Source: Oikopleura dioica (taxonomy: Eukaryota; Chordata; Appendicularia; Copelata; Oikopleuridae). Taken from it: a DNA stretch of 64,000 nt. The DNA is taken from positions 380,501 through 444,500 of the forward strand of contig OU015568.1 of NCBI GenBank assembly GCA_907165135.1. Direction: 5' to 3'. A program made the position numbers and the translations under genes. Positions 22,301 through 34,973 of the stretch are shown one piece after another (the stretch's first letter is position 1; each line of letters starts with the position of its first letter). Below the pieces are notes generated by a model. That model was not told the DNA's origin and did not search any database. It saw only the letters and a program-made list of their open reading frames with translations.

Positions 22301-23757
22301 ACTTTGATAATGATAAAAAGCCGCGAAATCAAACTTGAGACCAATTTTATCTTATCCAAATTTTGGAGACCAGAGAGAAAATTGATGATTTTACAAAAAA
22401 ACTGTTTTTTAAGGAGGGGGTCGACGAGAATCGGGATCTCCGTGACCAAAAATTCGGGAAAACCCGATAAGATAGGCTAAATCTGATTTTACTGGTGGAT
22501 AGATAAGGGTCGTAAAAATCAGGCGGCGAAAACTAGAAAAAATTTTGGCCAGAAAAAATCGGTCAAAAATGCCGTCAAAGTAGGGCCATTTTCTCGAAAA
22601 TTTTGTTAATTTTGACCCCTAAATCTAAATTTTTATCAAATGATTTGAGGCTCAGCAGATTTGGGAGAATCTGTAGATTCATCAAATATAAGATTCATAT
22701 CCTGACTATGTGTATAAGCGAAATTACGATCACCCCTGAAAAAATTCTCGTCGACCCCCCCCCTTAAGCGATCCCATTTTTTAAATATATGCTTTTAGCA
22801 GTCTGTAATACTCTGTATTTAAACGCAGGAGAAGAGCCGCTGAGCAAAATCTACAGCGGGCTTTATTACAAAAAGTACGCTAGTGAATGGGAATGGTTCA
22901 ACTTTTGAAAGCAGTACCGGAAACAGCCTTTAAAAAAACACGTGCTTTTCATAAAGGCCATGTCTTTTGACATGTCAGGCCTTACGCCTCTGAATAGAAG
23001 AAAAAGGCGTTAAGGATTTTTAAACGATTTTTATCAAGAAAAAGAACCAAAGACAAAGATCCGCGATGCATTCAACAAAAAAGGCCAAGAAGTACCTGTT
23101 GTGTTGAGAAAAGCACGATTCAAAATTGGACGCTCAAGGGTTAAACATGGGAAAGGTTACAAAACCAAATTATTGGTGATATTGAATTCATGGGTTAAGA
23201 TTTCTTTGAGAATTTTTTTCTCTGCTTTTTTTGACGGGCCAAACCAAGAAAAGGAACTGATTTTTATAGAAAGGTTTTTGATTGGCCGGTAGCCCAAATA
23301 CAGCAAGCTTATTGGTCTTCCGAAAATGCACTTTCTTTTCTTGGTTTGTGCCATTTAGTCGCGTGAGCTTCTTATCAAAGTAATAAAGAGTATTAAGTTC
23401 ATTTTTCTTATGATTGTTCGGACCTTATCATAAGGGTGTCACTTTTAAAACTCAAAAATAAGATCAGCGTTTTTTTATTTGGGGTTTTTAACCTATCTGA
23501 AAGTTGGGTCCTTGGATATGAACTAAACAGAAGCATACGAATCCGGTATTTCTCAGGTAAGCTCATCAAAATCATTCTTCTGAGGACAGTACTGTAGCTT
23601 TCTTTCAGAAGGATCCATGAACTGCCCAGCCGATCTGCGCCAATGGATGCGAGTGCACGATCTGCGCGCTTATAAAAGCAGAAGTCTCCGGAAAAAAGTC
23701 ATCAACCTCGGCTCTTTCCGACCTACTCCAGTGAAAATGCTCTTCGACCGCGATTGA
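19359..23757 (+). CDS. Small secreted basic protein with a 2.1-kb first intron
   Basis: Exon 1 (19359-19404) and exon 2 (21506-21561) together encode a clear signal peptide, MKFNAVIFAAALAAEIASA, then LYDSSFDSGSLFAP. Exon 3 is 22829-22882 (GEEPLSKIYSGLYYKKYA). Exon 4 is 23039-23155 (EPKTKIRDAF...VVLRKARFKIGRSR). Two likely 3' exons follow (23531-23556 and 23609-23757), ending in a basic tail KVINLGSFRPTPVKMLFDRD. The phases of the last two junctions do not agree perfectly, so the C-terminus is tentative. Intron 1 contains a piggyBac-like MITE. No family is recognised. A decayed inverted copy of the 3' end lies at 16.2-16.5 kb. Confidence 0.5.
19604..20189. mobile_element. piggyBac-like MITE (TTAA target site)
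   Basis: The element is flanked by TTAA at 19600-19603 and 20190-20193. Its ends are CCCCTGCCCGCAT and the exact complement ATGCGGGCAGGGG. A subterminal inverted block CGACCTACGCGTAGGT is also present on both sides, and the right end carries a second, internal copy of GCGGGCAGGGGT. There is no ORF. TTAA duplication with C-rich termini is the piggyBac signature. It lies in intron 1 of the 19.4-kb gene. Confidence 0.8.
21197..21214. repeat. Short interstitial telomere-type repeat
   Basis: Three CCCTAA units in a row. Similar one- or two-unit matches occur near 7490 and 21760. Probably incidental. Confidence 0.5.
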
Positions 23758-24050
23758 ATTTGAAACTTTGAAATCAACAAGGAGAATTTCGAACATTGCA
23801 CTGCACTTCACACTTGCTTTCTTTTTGTTTGCACTTTTTTTTCCTCGCTAGAATATTGAATATTTAAATAAACCATCCGAATGCCTAGTAATTTCATCTC
23901 TTGCCAAGTGCCTCAGAGGTGAAGATCTTGTAAAATGATGAGATGCACTTCCCGAGCTTCACAAAAAAGGGATGACTCAAGGATTAACGACCTGAGGCTT
24001 ATCCCCAAGAAACCTCGAAAGATCATCAATGAAAAATTTCCCCTGAAAAT
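23758..24050. other. Intergenic spacer with AATAAA
   Basis: AATAAA near 23866 follows the stop of the preceding gene. The remainder leads into the ATG of the LRR gene. Nothing else was seen. Confidence 0.4.
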
Positions 24051-26903
24051 ATGCTTTTGCAAATTTTATTATTTCTCTTCCAAACGGTTGATGGAAAACC
24101 AAAAGAGAAAAAAGAAATTGACGCTCATGGATCGAAATTCTTTGATATTTTAACCGCTCCGTGTCCATGGACGAATTATGAAGACAATCCGCCGCATGGA
24201 AAGTGTCCGAGTCCCTGCAATTGTTATATTGAGAGAAATTTGAAACATGAAGTTTTTCTGAAGGAAAATTGATTAAAAAGTAATAGAAACTTTGAGGACG
24301 TGACCCGAATTGACAGTAATTAAAGAAAATTAGACAAAAATTTTTGACCAATCAAAAGTCGGTATTAAGCCGATCGGCCAATCAGATTTCAGAAAAAAAT
24401 TGTCCTTAAATTTTTTTCTTTTTGTTGTTTATTGTTAAAGCTTTCGGTTGTTGATAACCATCTTCAGTAACTAATTTTGTTTTAGTACAGAATAATCAGA
24501 GAAATACACACCTTTTTTGAGTGGAAAGGGAAGAGAATTTTCACACTGATTAGTTTTTGACAGAAAGACAACAACAATAGAATTCATCTAGAGAGAAAAT
24601 GCATAATTTGAACAACAAAATTTCTTGAGCGGGCTTTTGTTTTGTTGTTCAAATTATGCATTTTCTCTCTAGATGAATTCTATTGTTGTTGTCTTTCTGT
24701 CAAAAACTAATCAGTGTGAAAATTCTCTTCCCTTTCCACTCAAAAAAGGTGTGTATTTCTCTGATTATTCTGTACTAAAACAAAATTAGTTACTGAAGAT
24801 GGTTATCAACAACCGAAAGCTTTAACAATAAACAACAAAAAGAATTATAATACGATGTCAACTACAGTTAATATCCTTAAATTTTTGTCACATTTTTGTC
24901 TATAATTCCAACAATCCAATTTTTACCAATCCCAAAGACAATGAACTGCTCTGGAAGCGACCTAAACGAGCTGCCAAAAATGACCCCGAACAACGTCAAC
25001 AAAATCATCCTCTCGAACAACAAAATCTCCGGCGTCGTCAATCGCATGTTCAACAGTCTCTCAGAACTCGTCGTTCTCGATCTTTCCCACAACGTTATAA
25101 CTTCTATCGACGCTCATGGACTCTATCAGCTTACCCAATTGAAGGAATTGGACTTGACGAGATGTGGTTTATCCGAAGCGCAGTTGGAGACGCATGTTTT
25201 CGCCTGGGCTGGGTCTATTCAAAGCTTGGTACTGGATGAAAACAGATTCGAGCGAGTTCCGACGAGTTTGCTCAACACTCTCAATCAATTAAAAATGTTT
25301 CTCTGTCGCGAAACCCAATGGATCGGCTTCAAACCTCTTCCTTCGCCCATTTCGCCGAGCTCGAAGCAATTTACTTGAACGAAATGCCGAACTTGAAAGT
25401 CGTCGAAAAATTCGCTTTTGTCAATCTTCCAAAGCTCAAAACTCTAGAGATTCGTGACAATCCGCGACTCATTCATTTGGGAGGAAAGATTTTTGGACAT
25501 AATGTTATGAACATACAGGAGCTTTTCTTTCAGAACAATCAGATTGAAATTATTCCAGAAGAATTGAGCAAGAACTTGCCCTATTTGGTAGGCTTCAAAA
25601 TAAACCCGAACGATTTTTACCAGTAAATTTTGAAGCCTAATTCGGGAAAAACTCGATATCCAAGGAAACCCACTTTCTTGTGATTGCCACCTCGCCTGGG
25701 TCCGTCGCGTTCCAAATCTCATTGGAGATCCTAAATGTCAATATCCAAAAACAATCGTCGGTCAGTCCCTTTCAAACATTACCGAGAAAGAACTCGCTGC
25801 TACTTGCCCAAGCGCTTGGTGGGACAAATGCCCTGGCGACTGCATTTGCTACAGATGGCAAGATGATAACTTCCTCCCGCTGAAACTTGTCGACTGCAAG
25901 GGAAAGAAAATTGTTGATTTCGTTCCATATGGAATCCCTGAAGAAGTCACTGGATTGGATTTGTCAATGAATGGAATTCAGCATTTCAAGGACAACGCGT
26001 TCGTTCATCTTAAAAGCCTGCGATACCTCAATCTCAATGGTACAAAGCTTCTTGAATCTCTTCCCTTAATATTTTTTAGACAATGATCTTCAAGAAATTC
26101 CGGTTTCGACGGTCGACAACTTGGCGAAATTGAAAGTCCTCTTGATGAACCGAAACTCGATAAAGAGAATTGAAACCGACTCGTTCAGAAATCTTGCGCT
26201 TCAAAAAATAGAGCTCTGCCACAATGATATTTCAACGATTGAGCGGGCCTCGTTCATTTCGTTGAATCAGCTTCAGATCATCAAACTCTGCAACAACAAG
26301 ATCGATTTCTTCCCTACAAATTCCATCCAGGTTCAAAAGCATTCTTTCTTCAGCAAACAGTTATTCAGGCAACACCGGTTCTTGGCTCACTAGATTTATC
26401 AAACAACAAGTTGACCAACATCACCTCTGACTTGTTCGATCGAGCAAATATGATCACTTCATTGAACCTTGCTGGGAATCAAATCGACTGCTGCGAGATG
26501 CTCTGGGCTTTTTCCCGAATGGAGAACAAACGGTAGGACAAAATTTCCTAATTCCTTAGGTAAACCTGTACCGTAGTCAAACTGAATGCGGAGCACCGTT
26601 CACAAACGTCGGAAAGAATGTGGATCAAATCACAGAAGACACAGCTTGTGTTCCAACCACAACTACCACGACAACAACTACAACCACGACGACGACGACA
26701 ACTACGACAACAACCAAGAAGAAAAAGACTACTACTACTTCAGAAGCTCCAGATCTGGTAAGAATACATCCAAAACTCCCTCTCTTACCAAACTTCAGAC
26801 GACAGTTTATGAAAATTTCAACACGACAGCTGATCCTGACAGCGGATACAAACTGAAAGTTTCCGCCATGCTTGTTTCTTTTGCGTTGCTAATGAATTTG
26901 TAA
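24051..26903 (+). CDS. Leucine-rich-repeat cell-surface protein, probably GPI-anchored
   Basis: The ATG at 24051 begins a signal peptide (MLLQILLFLFQTVDG), followed by an N-terminal LRR cap CPSPCNCYI that completes with TMNCSGSDLNELP in exon 2 (24938 on). Joining them requires a GA-AG intron (24231-24937). LRRs follow (VVLDLSHNVITSI, LKELDLTRCGL...), then an LRRCT cap (NPLSCDCHLAW...ATCPSAWW), a second LRRNT (CPGDCICY), more LRRs, a second C-cap, a poly-Thr/Lys linker and a hydrophobic tail (VSAMLVSFALLMNL), typical of a GPI signal. The layout resembles Slit- or Nogo-receptor-like guidance or adhesion molecules. One A appears missing in an A run near 25290. The join near 25590 fits a GG-AG intron. 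The last introns (43-48 nt) are canonical. Confidence 0.75.
24416..24844. repeat. Perfect 205-bp inverted repeat with 19-nt loop
   Basis: Every base of 24416-24620 that I compared pairs with 24640-24844. The loop is 24621-24639 (TTTCTTGAGCGGGCTTTTG). Transcribed as part of the LRR gene intron, it would form a very long uninterrupted hairpin. There is no ORF, no obvious target duplication, and no second copy in this window. Confidence 0.95.
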
Positions 26904-27011
26904 ATAAAAAACTTGATTCTGAAAGAAAAACACGCGAAGATTGTAGGTATTTGGAATTTTATTAGAAGGAAATATATCTTTGACCGAAAAATATAAAAAT
27001 ATCTATACATA

Positions 27012-30000
27012 CTTGTTGTAGTGGTAGTTGCCGAAGTCGTTGTATCCTCAGTGGTGAACTCAGGAGTCGTAACATCGATGCATCCTTCCTCCATCACAAG
27101 CATCATATCAGCATGAACACCACCAAGGAAGTCTGTTCCCCACTTGTACTGAACACATCCTGCAGGTTCGCCTGATGGACCAGCGCATTGATCTTTTTCA
27201 ATTCCATTTGCGTCGAGCTCAGCAAAGCAGAACCACTTGTTTTTGCCGACATTGAATCGAGCGAACGGGAAGTCCTTTTCTTCATCTAAAGAGCGCTCGA
27301 AGCAGAATTGGTCGAGTCGATGTTGCAGGCACCAGTAATCATCAAAGTCATCGCCCTAAAATAAGCATAAGAAAACGCAAAAATTTGAATATCACCGTTG
27401 TTGTAGTTTCAGTTTCATACGTAGTAGTTGTCATTGGTTCTTCGAAAATGATGCTCTCGATCCATGGAAGAGCCTTGGCAACATCAGCGTAAACTCCTGG
27501 TGAGTCTGGCTGAGCACATCCGTAGCCCCATGAAACAACACCAATTTGAACTGGCTGGCCGTCCTTGACGCAGATAAGTGGTCCGCCTGAGTCGCCCTGG
27601 CAAGAGTCTTTGCCGCCCTCGAGGAAGCCAGCGCAGATTTCCCATTCAGGAACGAAGTCAGGTCCGTAGATAGAAGGCATGGAGCAGATTTCGTCAGCAA
27701 TAAGAGGCACCTTCAGAGTCTGAAGAACGTTAGGGCTGTCACCACCTTGCTCGAGAGCACCCCAGCCGGCGACATAGCAGTCTTCCATCTCTGGCATCTC
27801 TCCGCCGAGTTTCATACCGTCCATCATTTCGGGGAGACAGACAACGTTGGAATCCATGCCATCGAGAGCTAAAGGCTCCATGAAGTGGACAAGGCAGATG
27901 TCTCCGGCAGTGGTTTCGTCTTCACCGTATCGTGGGTGGTTAACAGAATGATGGGCTGTTCGAACTTGTCCCTCATCACCCAAACCATGAATGCCAACAA
28001 CGATGTCAGAACCTTCCATGCCGTCTTCACAGCAATGAGCAGCAGTCAAAATCCAGTTCTCGTTCAAAATCGAGCCACCGCAGAAGTGACCGTCCCATTG
28101 AAGAGAGACAATAAAGTTCCATGAATGAGGAACAGCCTCGACTCCACCGACAATTTTCTCGAAATCAGGATCGTAGAATTGATTACCGGCACAGTTAGTT
28201 CCTTCTGGAAGCTGATCAAGGTCGTCAGTTGGGAAGTCCGTTGATGGAACATCGGTTGAGTAGTCGGTTGGTGGGTAATCAGTTGGTGGCGAGAAAGTCG
28301 TGCTGTAATCATCACAACCTTCAGCTTTGATTTCCAAGAGATCGGCGTTAACGCCCCCGACGAAATCGCCACCCCAAAGAGCTTGGATGCACATTTCTAA
28401 AGTTCCATCAGGGCCGGCACACTGCTCATTTTCCTTGTCATTCGGATCAAGTTCAGCGTAGCAGAACCATTTGGCCTTACTGGGGTTGAATCGAGCCCAT
28501 GGGAAAGCCATGTCGTATTCGTAGCAGAAGTCGTCCATCTTGTCCTGAAGACACCAGAAATCATCGCCCTCTTCTGTTGTGTAGTCAGTGCTATCAGTAG
28601 TTTCTGTAACAGAAGTAGTGGTGGTTTCTTCGCCAAAGATAACACTCTCGATCCATGGAAGGGCCTTCGAAACGCTAGCGTACACACCAGGTGAATCCGG
28701 TTGAGCACATCCATTGCCCCAAGAAACGACACCAATCTGAACAGGCTCTCCGTCCTTGACACAGACAAGAGGTCCGCCAGAGTCACCTTGGCAGGAATCT
28801 TTGCCGCCTTCCAGGTATCCAGCACAGATTTCCCATTCTGGAACAATATCACCGCCGTAGACAGAAGGCATTGAACAAACTTCAGGGGCAATGAGAGGAA
28901 CACTCAAAGTTTGAAGAACATCTGGGCCGTCGCCACCTTCTTCGAGAGCGCCCCAGCCGGCAACGTAGCAGTCATCCATCGGCATTTCGCCTCCAAGCTT
29001 CATGCCATCCATCATTTCTGGAAGGCAAACGGCATTAACGTTCATGCCATCAAGGTCAAGTGGCTCCATAAAGTGGACGAGGCAGATATCACCAGCCATG
29101 GTGTTGTCCTCTCCGTATCTTGGATGATTAACATAATGATGCGATGATCTAACCTGTCCTTGATCATCGAGTCCATGAATTCCAACAACGATGTCCGTAC
29201 CTTCCATGCCATCTTCACAGCAGTGAGCGGCAGTCAAAACCCAGTTCTCGTTGAGAATGGATCCTCCGCAGAAATGATCACCATATTGGAGTGAAACAAT
29301 GAAATTCCAGGAATGTGGGATAGCTTCGACACCCCCGACGATTTTCTGCAATTCGGGATCGTAAAATTTATTTCCTCCACAATTGGTTCCTTCTGGAAGC
29401 TGGTGGAGGTCGTCGATGGGGGCGTCTGTAGGTGGCATATCAGTTGAAGAATCTGTTGGAGGATAATCGGTTGGTGGTGAAAATGTGGTTGAGACAAAAT
29501 CATCACAGCCTTCTGCTTTGATTTCTAAGAGATCGGCATTTACGCCACCGACAAAATCACTTCCCCAGAGCGCTTGAATGCACATTTCAAAAGTACCGTC
29601 AGGTCCTACGCACTGCTCTTTTTCCATATCGTTAGGATCGAGTTCAGCGTAGCAGAACCATTTGCCCTTGCTTGGGTTGAATCGAGCCCATGGGAATGCC
29701 ATGTCGTATTCGTAGCAGAAGTCGTCCATTTTGTCTTGGAGACACCAGAAATCATCGCCATCTTCAGTTGTTGACTCGGTACTGTCGGTTGTTTCAGTGT
29801 ATGGAACAGTTGTGGTAGTTTCATCGCCAAAAATAACACTCTCGATCCACGGAAGAGCCTTGGCAACATCAGCGTAAACGCCTGGCGAGTCTGGCTGAGC
29901 GCATCCGGCGCCCCAGGAGACAACACCAATTTGAATGGGTTCGCCATCTTTAACGCAGACGAGAGGTCCACCAGAATCGCCCTGACAGGAGTCTTTGCCA

Positions 30001-33000
30001 CCTTCGAGGAAACCAGCGCAGATCTCCCATTCAGGGACAAATGATTGTCCGTAGATTGATGGCATTGCGCAGATATCATCGGAGATAAGAGGCACCTTCA
30101 GAGTCTGAAGAACATCTGGACTGTCACCGCCTTGCTCGAGAGCACCCCATCCAGCAACATAACAATCATCCATCTCTGGCATCTCTCCGCCGAGCTTCAT
30201 ACCGTCCATCATCTCTGGAAGGCACACAGCATTTACATTCATTCCATCAAGATCAAGTGGCTCCATGAAATGAACGAGACAAATATCACCTGCTGTTGTC
30301 TCATCTTGTCCGTATCGTGGGTGGTTAACAGAATGATGGGCTGTTCGAACTTGTCCTTCATCACCCAAACCATGAATGCCAACAACTACGTCAGCTCCTT
30401 CCATGCCATCTTCACAGCAATGAGCTGCTGTGAGAACCCAATTTTCATTAAGAATTGAACCGCCGCAGAAGTGACCGCCCCATTGAAGAGAAACGATAAA
30501 GTTCCAAGAATGGGGGATTGCTTCAGATCCTCCGACAATTTTTGCAGTTCGGGATCGTAGAATTGATTTCCAGCGCAATTGGTTCCTTCGGGAAGCTGGT
30601 CCAAATCGTCACCTGGAAAGTCAGTGGGTGGAACATCTGTTGAGTAATCAGTTGGAGGATAATCGGTTTGTGGAGAATAAGTGGTTGAAACAAAATCGTC
30701 ACAGCCTTCGGCCTTGATTTCTAAAAGATCGACGTTTACGCCACCGACATAATCGCTTCCCCAAAGAGCTTGGATGCACATTTCAAAAGTTCCATCAGGT
30801 CCAACACAATGATCATTTTCCTTGTCACTAGGATCAAGTTCAGCGTAACAGAACCATTTGCCCTTGCCTGGGTTGAATCGAGCCCATGGGAAGGCCATGT
30901 CGTATTCGTAGCAAAAGTCGTCCATTTTGTTTTGGAGACACCAGAAATCATCGCCGTCTTCAGTTGTGTAGTCTGTACTGTCGGTACTGTCCGGAGTAGT
31001 CTCAGTTGGACCCCAGGTGCTATCAGTAGTATCAGTATTTGGAGCAGTTGTGGTACCATCACCGAAGATGACACTCTCGATCCAAGGGAGAGCCTTAGAA
31101 ACGCTTGCGTAAACACCTGGTTTGTCTGGCTGAGCACAACCGGAACCCCATGAAACGACACCAATCTGCACTGGCTCACCGTCCTTGACACAAACAAGAG
31201 GTCCTCCAGAATCGCCCTGGCAAGAATCCTGGCCACCTTCGAGATAACCGGCGCAGATTTCCCACTCAGGAACGAGTCCAGCGCCATAAACTGATGGCAT
31301 AGTACAGATTTCAGGGGAAATCAGTGGTACGCTCAAAGTCTGAAGGACATCAGGACCGAAACCGCCCTGTTCAAGAGCTCCCCAGCCAGCGACGAAGCAA
31401 TTTTCCATTGGAATTTCTTCTCCGAGTTTCATTTCATCCATCATTTCGGGGAGACAGACAGCATTCACATTCATGCCATCGAGATCAAGTGGCTCGACAA
31501 AGTGTACAAGACAGATATCACCAGCCATAGTGTTATCTTCGCCGTATCGTGGATGATTAACAGCGTGATCGACAGTTCGCACTTGTCCCTCATCTCCAAG
31601 TCCATGAATTCCAACAACGACGTCTGAACCCGCCATACCACCTTCGCAGCAGTGAGCAGCGCTCAGAACCCAGTTCTCGTTAAGAATTGATCCTCCGCAA
31701 AAGTGATCGCCGTATTGGAGAGACACAATGAAATTCCATGAGTGCGGAATGGCTTCGACACCTCCAACGATTTTCTGGAATTCGGGATCATAGAATTGGT
31801 TCCCACCGCAATTGGTGCCATCGGGAAGCTGATGGAAATCATCTACAGGATCCTCAGTCGGTGGAACATCAGTGGTATATTCGGTAGTGTCCGTAATTGG
31901 AGCAGTTGTGGTTTCATCGCCGAATATAACATTCTCGATCCACGGAAGAGCTTTGGCAACATCAGCGTAAACGCCGGGCGAGTCTGGTTGAGCGCATCCG
32001 GCACCCCAGGAGACAACACCGATTTGAACGGGTTCGCCATCTTTAACACAGACGAGTGGTCCACCAGAGTCGCCCTGGCAAGAATCCTTGCCGCCCTCGA
32101 GGAAACCAGCGCAGATCTCCCACTCGGGAACAAATGATTGACCGTAGATTGATGGCATTTGACAAATATTGTCGGAGATGAGGGGCACCATGAGAGTCTG
32201 AAGAACATCTGGACTGTCACCGCCTTGTTCGAGAGCACCCCAACCAGCAACATAACAATCATCCATCTCTGGCATCTCTCCGCCGAGCTTCATACCGTCC
32301 ATCATCTCTGGAAGGCACACAGCATTTACATTCATTCCATCAAGATCAAGTGGCTCCATGAAATGAACGAGACAAATATCACCTGCTGTTGTCTCATCTT
32401 GTCCGTATCTAGGGTGGTTAACAGAATGATGAGCAGTTCGAACTTGTCCCTGGTCATCCAAGCCGTGAATTCCAACGACAATGTCAGTACCTTCCATGCC
32501 GTCTTCACAGCAATGAGCCGCGGTGAGAACCCAGTTTTCGTTCAAGATTGAGCCGCCGCAGAAATGACCGTCCCATTGAAGAGAAACAATGAAGTTCCAA
32601 GAGTGAGGTACTGCTTCAACTCCTCCGACAATCTTTTGCAGTTCAGGATCGTAGAATTGATTGCCGGCACAGTTTGTTCCTTCAGGAAGCTGGTCCAAAT
32701 CGTCAGTGGGTGGAACTTCTGTCGAGTAATCCGTTGGAGGATAATCGGTTGGTGGCGAAAATGTTGTCGAAACAAAATCGTCGCAGCCTTCGACTTTGAT
32801 TGCCAGAAGGTCCACGTTTACGCCGCCGACGTACTCGCCGCCCCAGAGAGCTTGGATACACATTTCAAGAGTGCCATCTGGTCCAGCGCACTGTTCGTTC
32901 TCCATGTCGTTAGGATCAAGCTCTGCATAGCAGAACCACTTGCCTTTGCTTGGGTTGAAACGAGCCCATGGGAAAGCCATGTCGTACTCGTAGCAGAAGT

Positions 33001-34397
33001 CGTCCATTTTATCCTGCAGGCACCAGAAGTCATCATAATCATCTGTAGTGTCCTGAGTACTTGTAGTTGTCTCAGCACTTGTAGTTGTCTCAGCACTTGT
33101 AGTTGTCTCAGCAGTTGTAGTTTCTTCACCAAAGATGACGCTTTCGATCCAAGGTAGCGCTTTTGAAACATTGGCGTAAACACCTGGCTGATCCGGTCGA
33201 GCACATCCGTTGCCCCATGACACGACACCGATTTGAACTGGTTCGCCATCTTTGACGCAAACAAGTGGCCCGCCAGAGTCACCTTGGCACGAGTCTTTTC
33301 CTCCCTCGAGATGGCCAGCGCAGATTTCCCACTCTGGATTTATTTGTCCGCCGTAGATAGAAGGCAACGTACAGACATCTGGACTGATAAGGGGCACGTT
33401 GACGGTCTGAAGAACATCAGGAGCACCGCCACCTTCTTCAAGAGCACCCCATCCGGCTACGTAGCAGTCGTCCATGGGCATTTCTCCTCCGAGTTTCATG
33501 CCTTCCATAATGTCTGGAAGACAAACCACATTGGAGTTCATACCGTCGAGAGCAAGTGGCTCGCTGAAATTGAGAAGACAAATGTCACCAGAAAAGCCAT
33601 CTTCGCCATAATATGGGTGGTTGACGGAGTACTCGACAGTCCTGAACTGTCCATCGTCATCGTTTACTCCGTGGATTCCAACAACGACGTCGGTACCTTC
33701 CATGCCATCAGATCCGCAGCAATGAGCAGCGGTGAGAACCCAATTTTCGTTGAGAATCGAACCTCCGCAGAAATGACCGCCCCATTGGAGAGAGACGATG
33801 AAGTTCCAAGAATGAGGAATGGCTTCTTCGCCGCCGACGATTCGGTTGTCATCGAGCTGATCGTAAAACTGATTGCCACTGTAGCAGTTGGTACCTTCCG
33901 GAAGCTGGTTTTCTGACATAGGTTCGTCAGTGCTTGGCTCAACGTATGATGTTGTCGTGTCGGCCGTTGTAGTTATTACTGTGGTAGTAACTGTTCCCTC
34001 TGTAGTACTGGTCTGATCGTATTCGTCATACTCGTCGACTTGGCATCCCATCGTCAGCGCATCCAAGACGTAAGCGTGGACCCCGCCGAGAAAAGGACTA
34101 TCATCAGCGTGTCGGACGCAATCGATTCGGTTCCCGAAGTTATCTGTGCACTCTCGATGCATGCTGCCGTCTGGTGCGAGGCTTCCGTAGCAACGCCATT
34201 TTCCCTTGGCCCGATTATATCGAAGGTATGGGAAGCCAGTCTGCTCAAGGCAGTGCTCATCGAGCTGGTGTTGGAGGCAGTTGGGGTCCTCTTGGGCAAG
34301 AACATCCGCCAGCCCTTAATAAATTCGATTGTTAAAAACTTATCTCATATTTTTAATAAGAAATTTTACCTCCGACGAAAATGACGAGACCCTTCAT
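27012..34397 (-). CDS. Secreted polyprotein with six trypsin-type serine protease domains
   Basis: The ATG at 34397 starts a signal peptide (MKGLVIFVGGLADVLA). A 1-nt deficit in an A run near 30535 splits one long frame in two. Six S1 domains lie near 33840-33130, 32640-31930, 31770-31060, 30545-29830, 29345-28630 and 28155-27440. Each keeps the triad (AAHCC, GDICL, GDSGGP), and Asp189 in KDSCQGDSGGP predicts cleavage after Lys/Arg. Each domain is preceded by R or K directly before IVGG, so each could be released or activated by trypsin-like cleavage. Between them are Thr-rich linkers and six copies of an unrecognised module of about 85 residues (WCLQDKMDDFCYEYD...GKWFCYAELD). It is analogous to polyserases, perhaps digestive. 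The 3' end beyond 27012 is unclear. Confidence 0.85.
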
Positions 34398-34973
34398 CCC
34401 GTTCAATCTCTCTCGGATGAAGAAAAAGAAATCTCATCTTTTCTTTTATCATTTCAAAATTCATTGACATTCGTGATTGCCATTTGATTATTTAGAAATT
34501 GATCTTCAAGAATGTTCTCTTGCAGATTTGCCGGAAACAAACACGCATGAACTCAAGAAAAATAAATATTGATAAGCGAAAATATGAATTTCGGCCTTTC
34601 AATAGAAGTTTTTGTGTTCGTTTGGTCATTGAATTATATTTAACAAATAGTTGGAAGAGAAGGCAGGAGAGTTAAAATGAAACAGAAATTTGATATGCTG
34701 AATGTAGAAATAGTAAAATAATTATCATAATTATAAATCGATGAACTTAGTCAAATCAACAGAAGAAATACACAACAGCGCGTCATGACTCATGACGGTA
34801 ATGTTACATGTAAAATCATTTATGTTACTTTATATAATTGGGCAATATACAAATTGTAATTACAAACTGTTGAATAGTTGAATTCCATATTCGCAAAACA
34901 GAAGGGTAAGTATGCAGCTATAAGGTTAAGTTTTATGAAAAAAGCTTTGACAGGATGACTTCATCAGATGATT
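34398..34973. other. Intergenic spacer between two minus-strand genes, with an AP-1-type palindrome
   Basis: AT-rich, with no ORF. CGTCATGACTCATGACG at 34781-34797 is a near-perfect palindrome containing TGACTCA. It lies about 385 nt upstream of the trypsin polyprotein start and could be a bZIP site. Confidence 0.35.

Noticed and set aside
29234-33942. Many long open frames antisense or frame-shifted to the trypsin polyprotein
   Set aside because: All mirror the repeated protease coding sequence; only the minus frame with the triad motifs is coherent.
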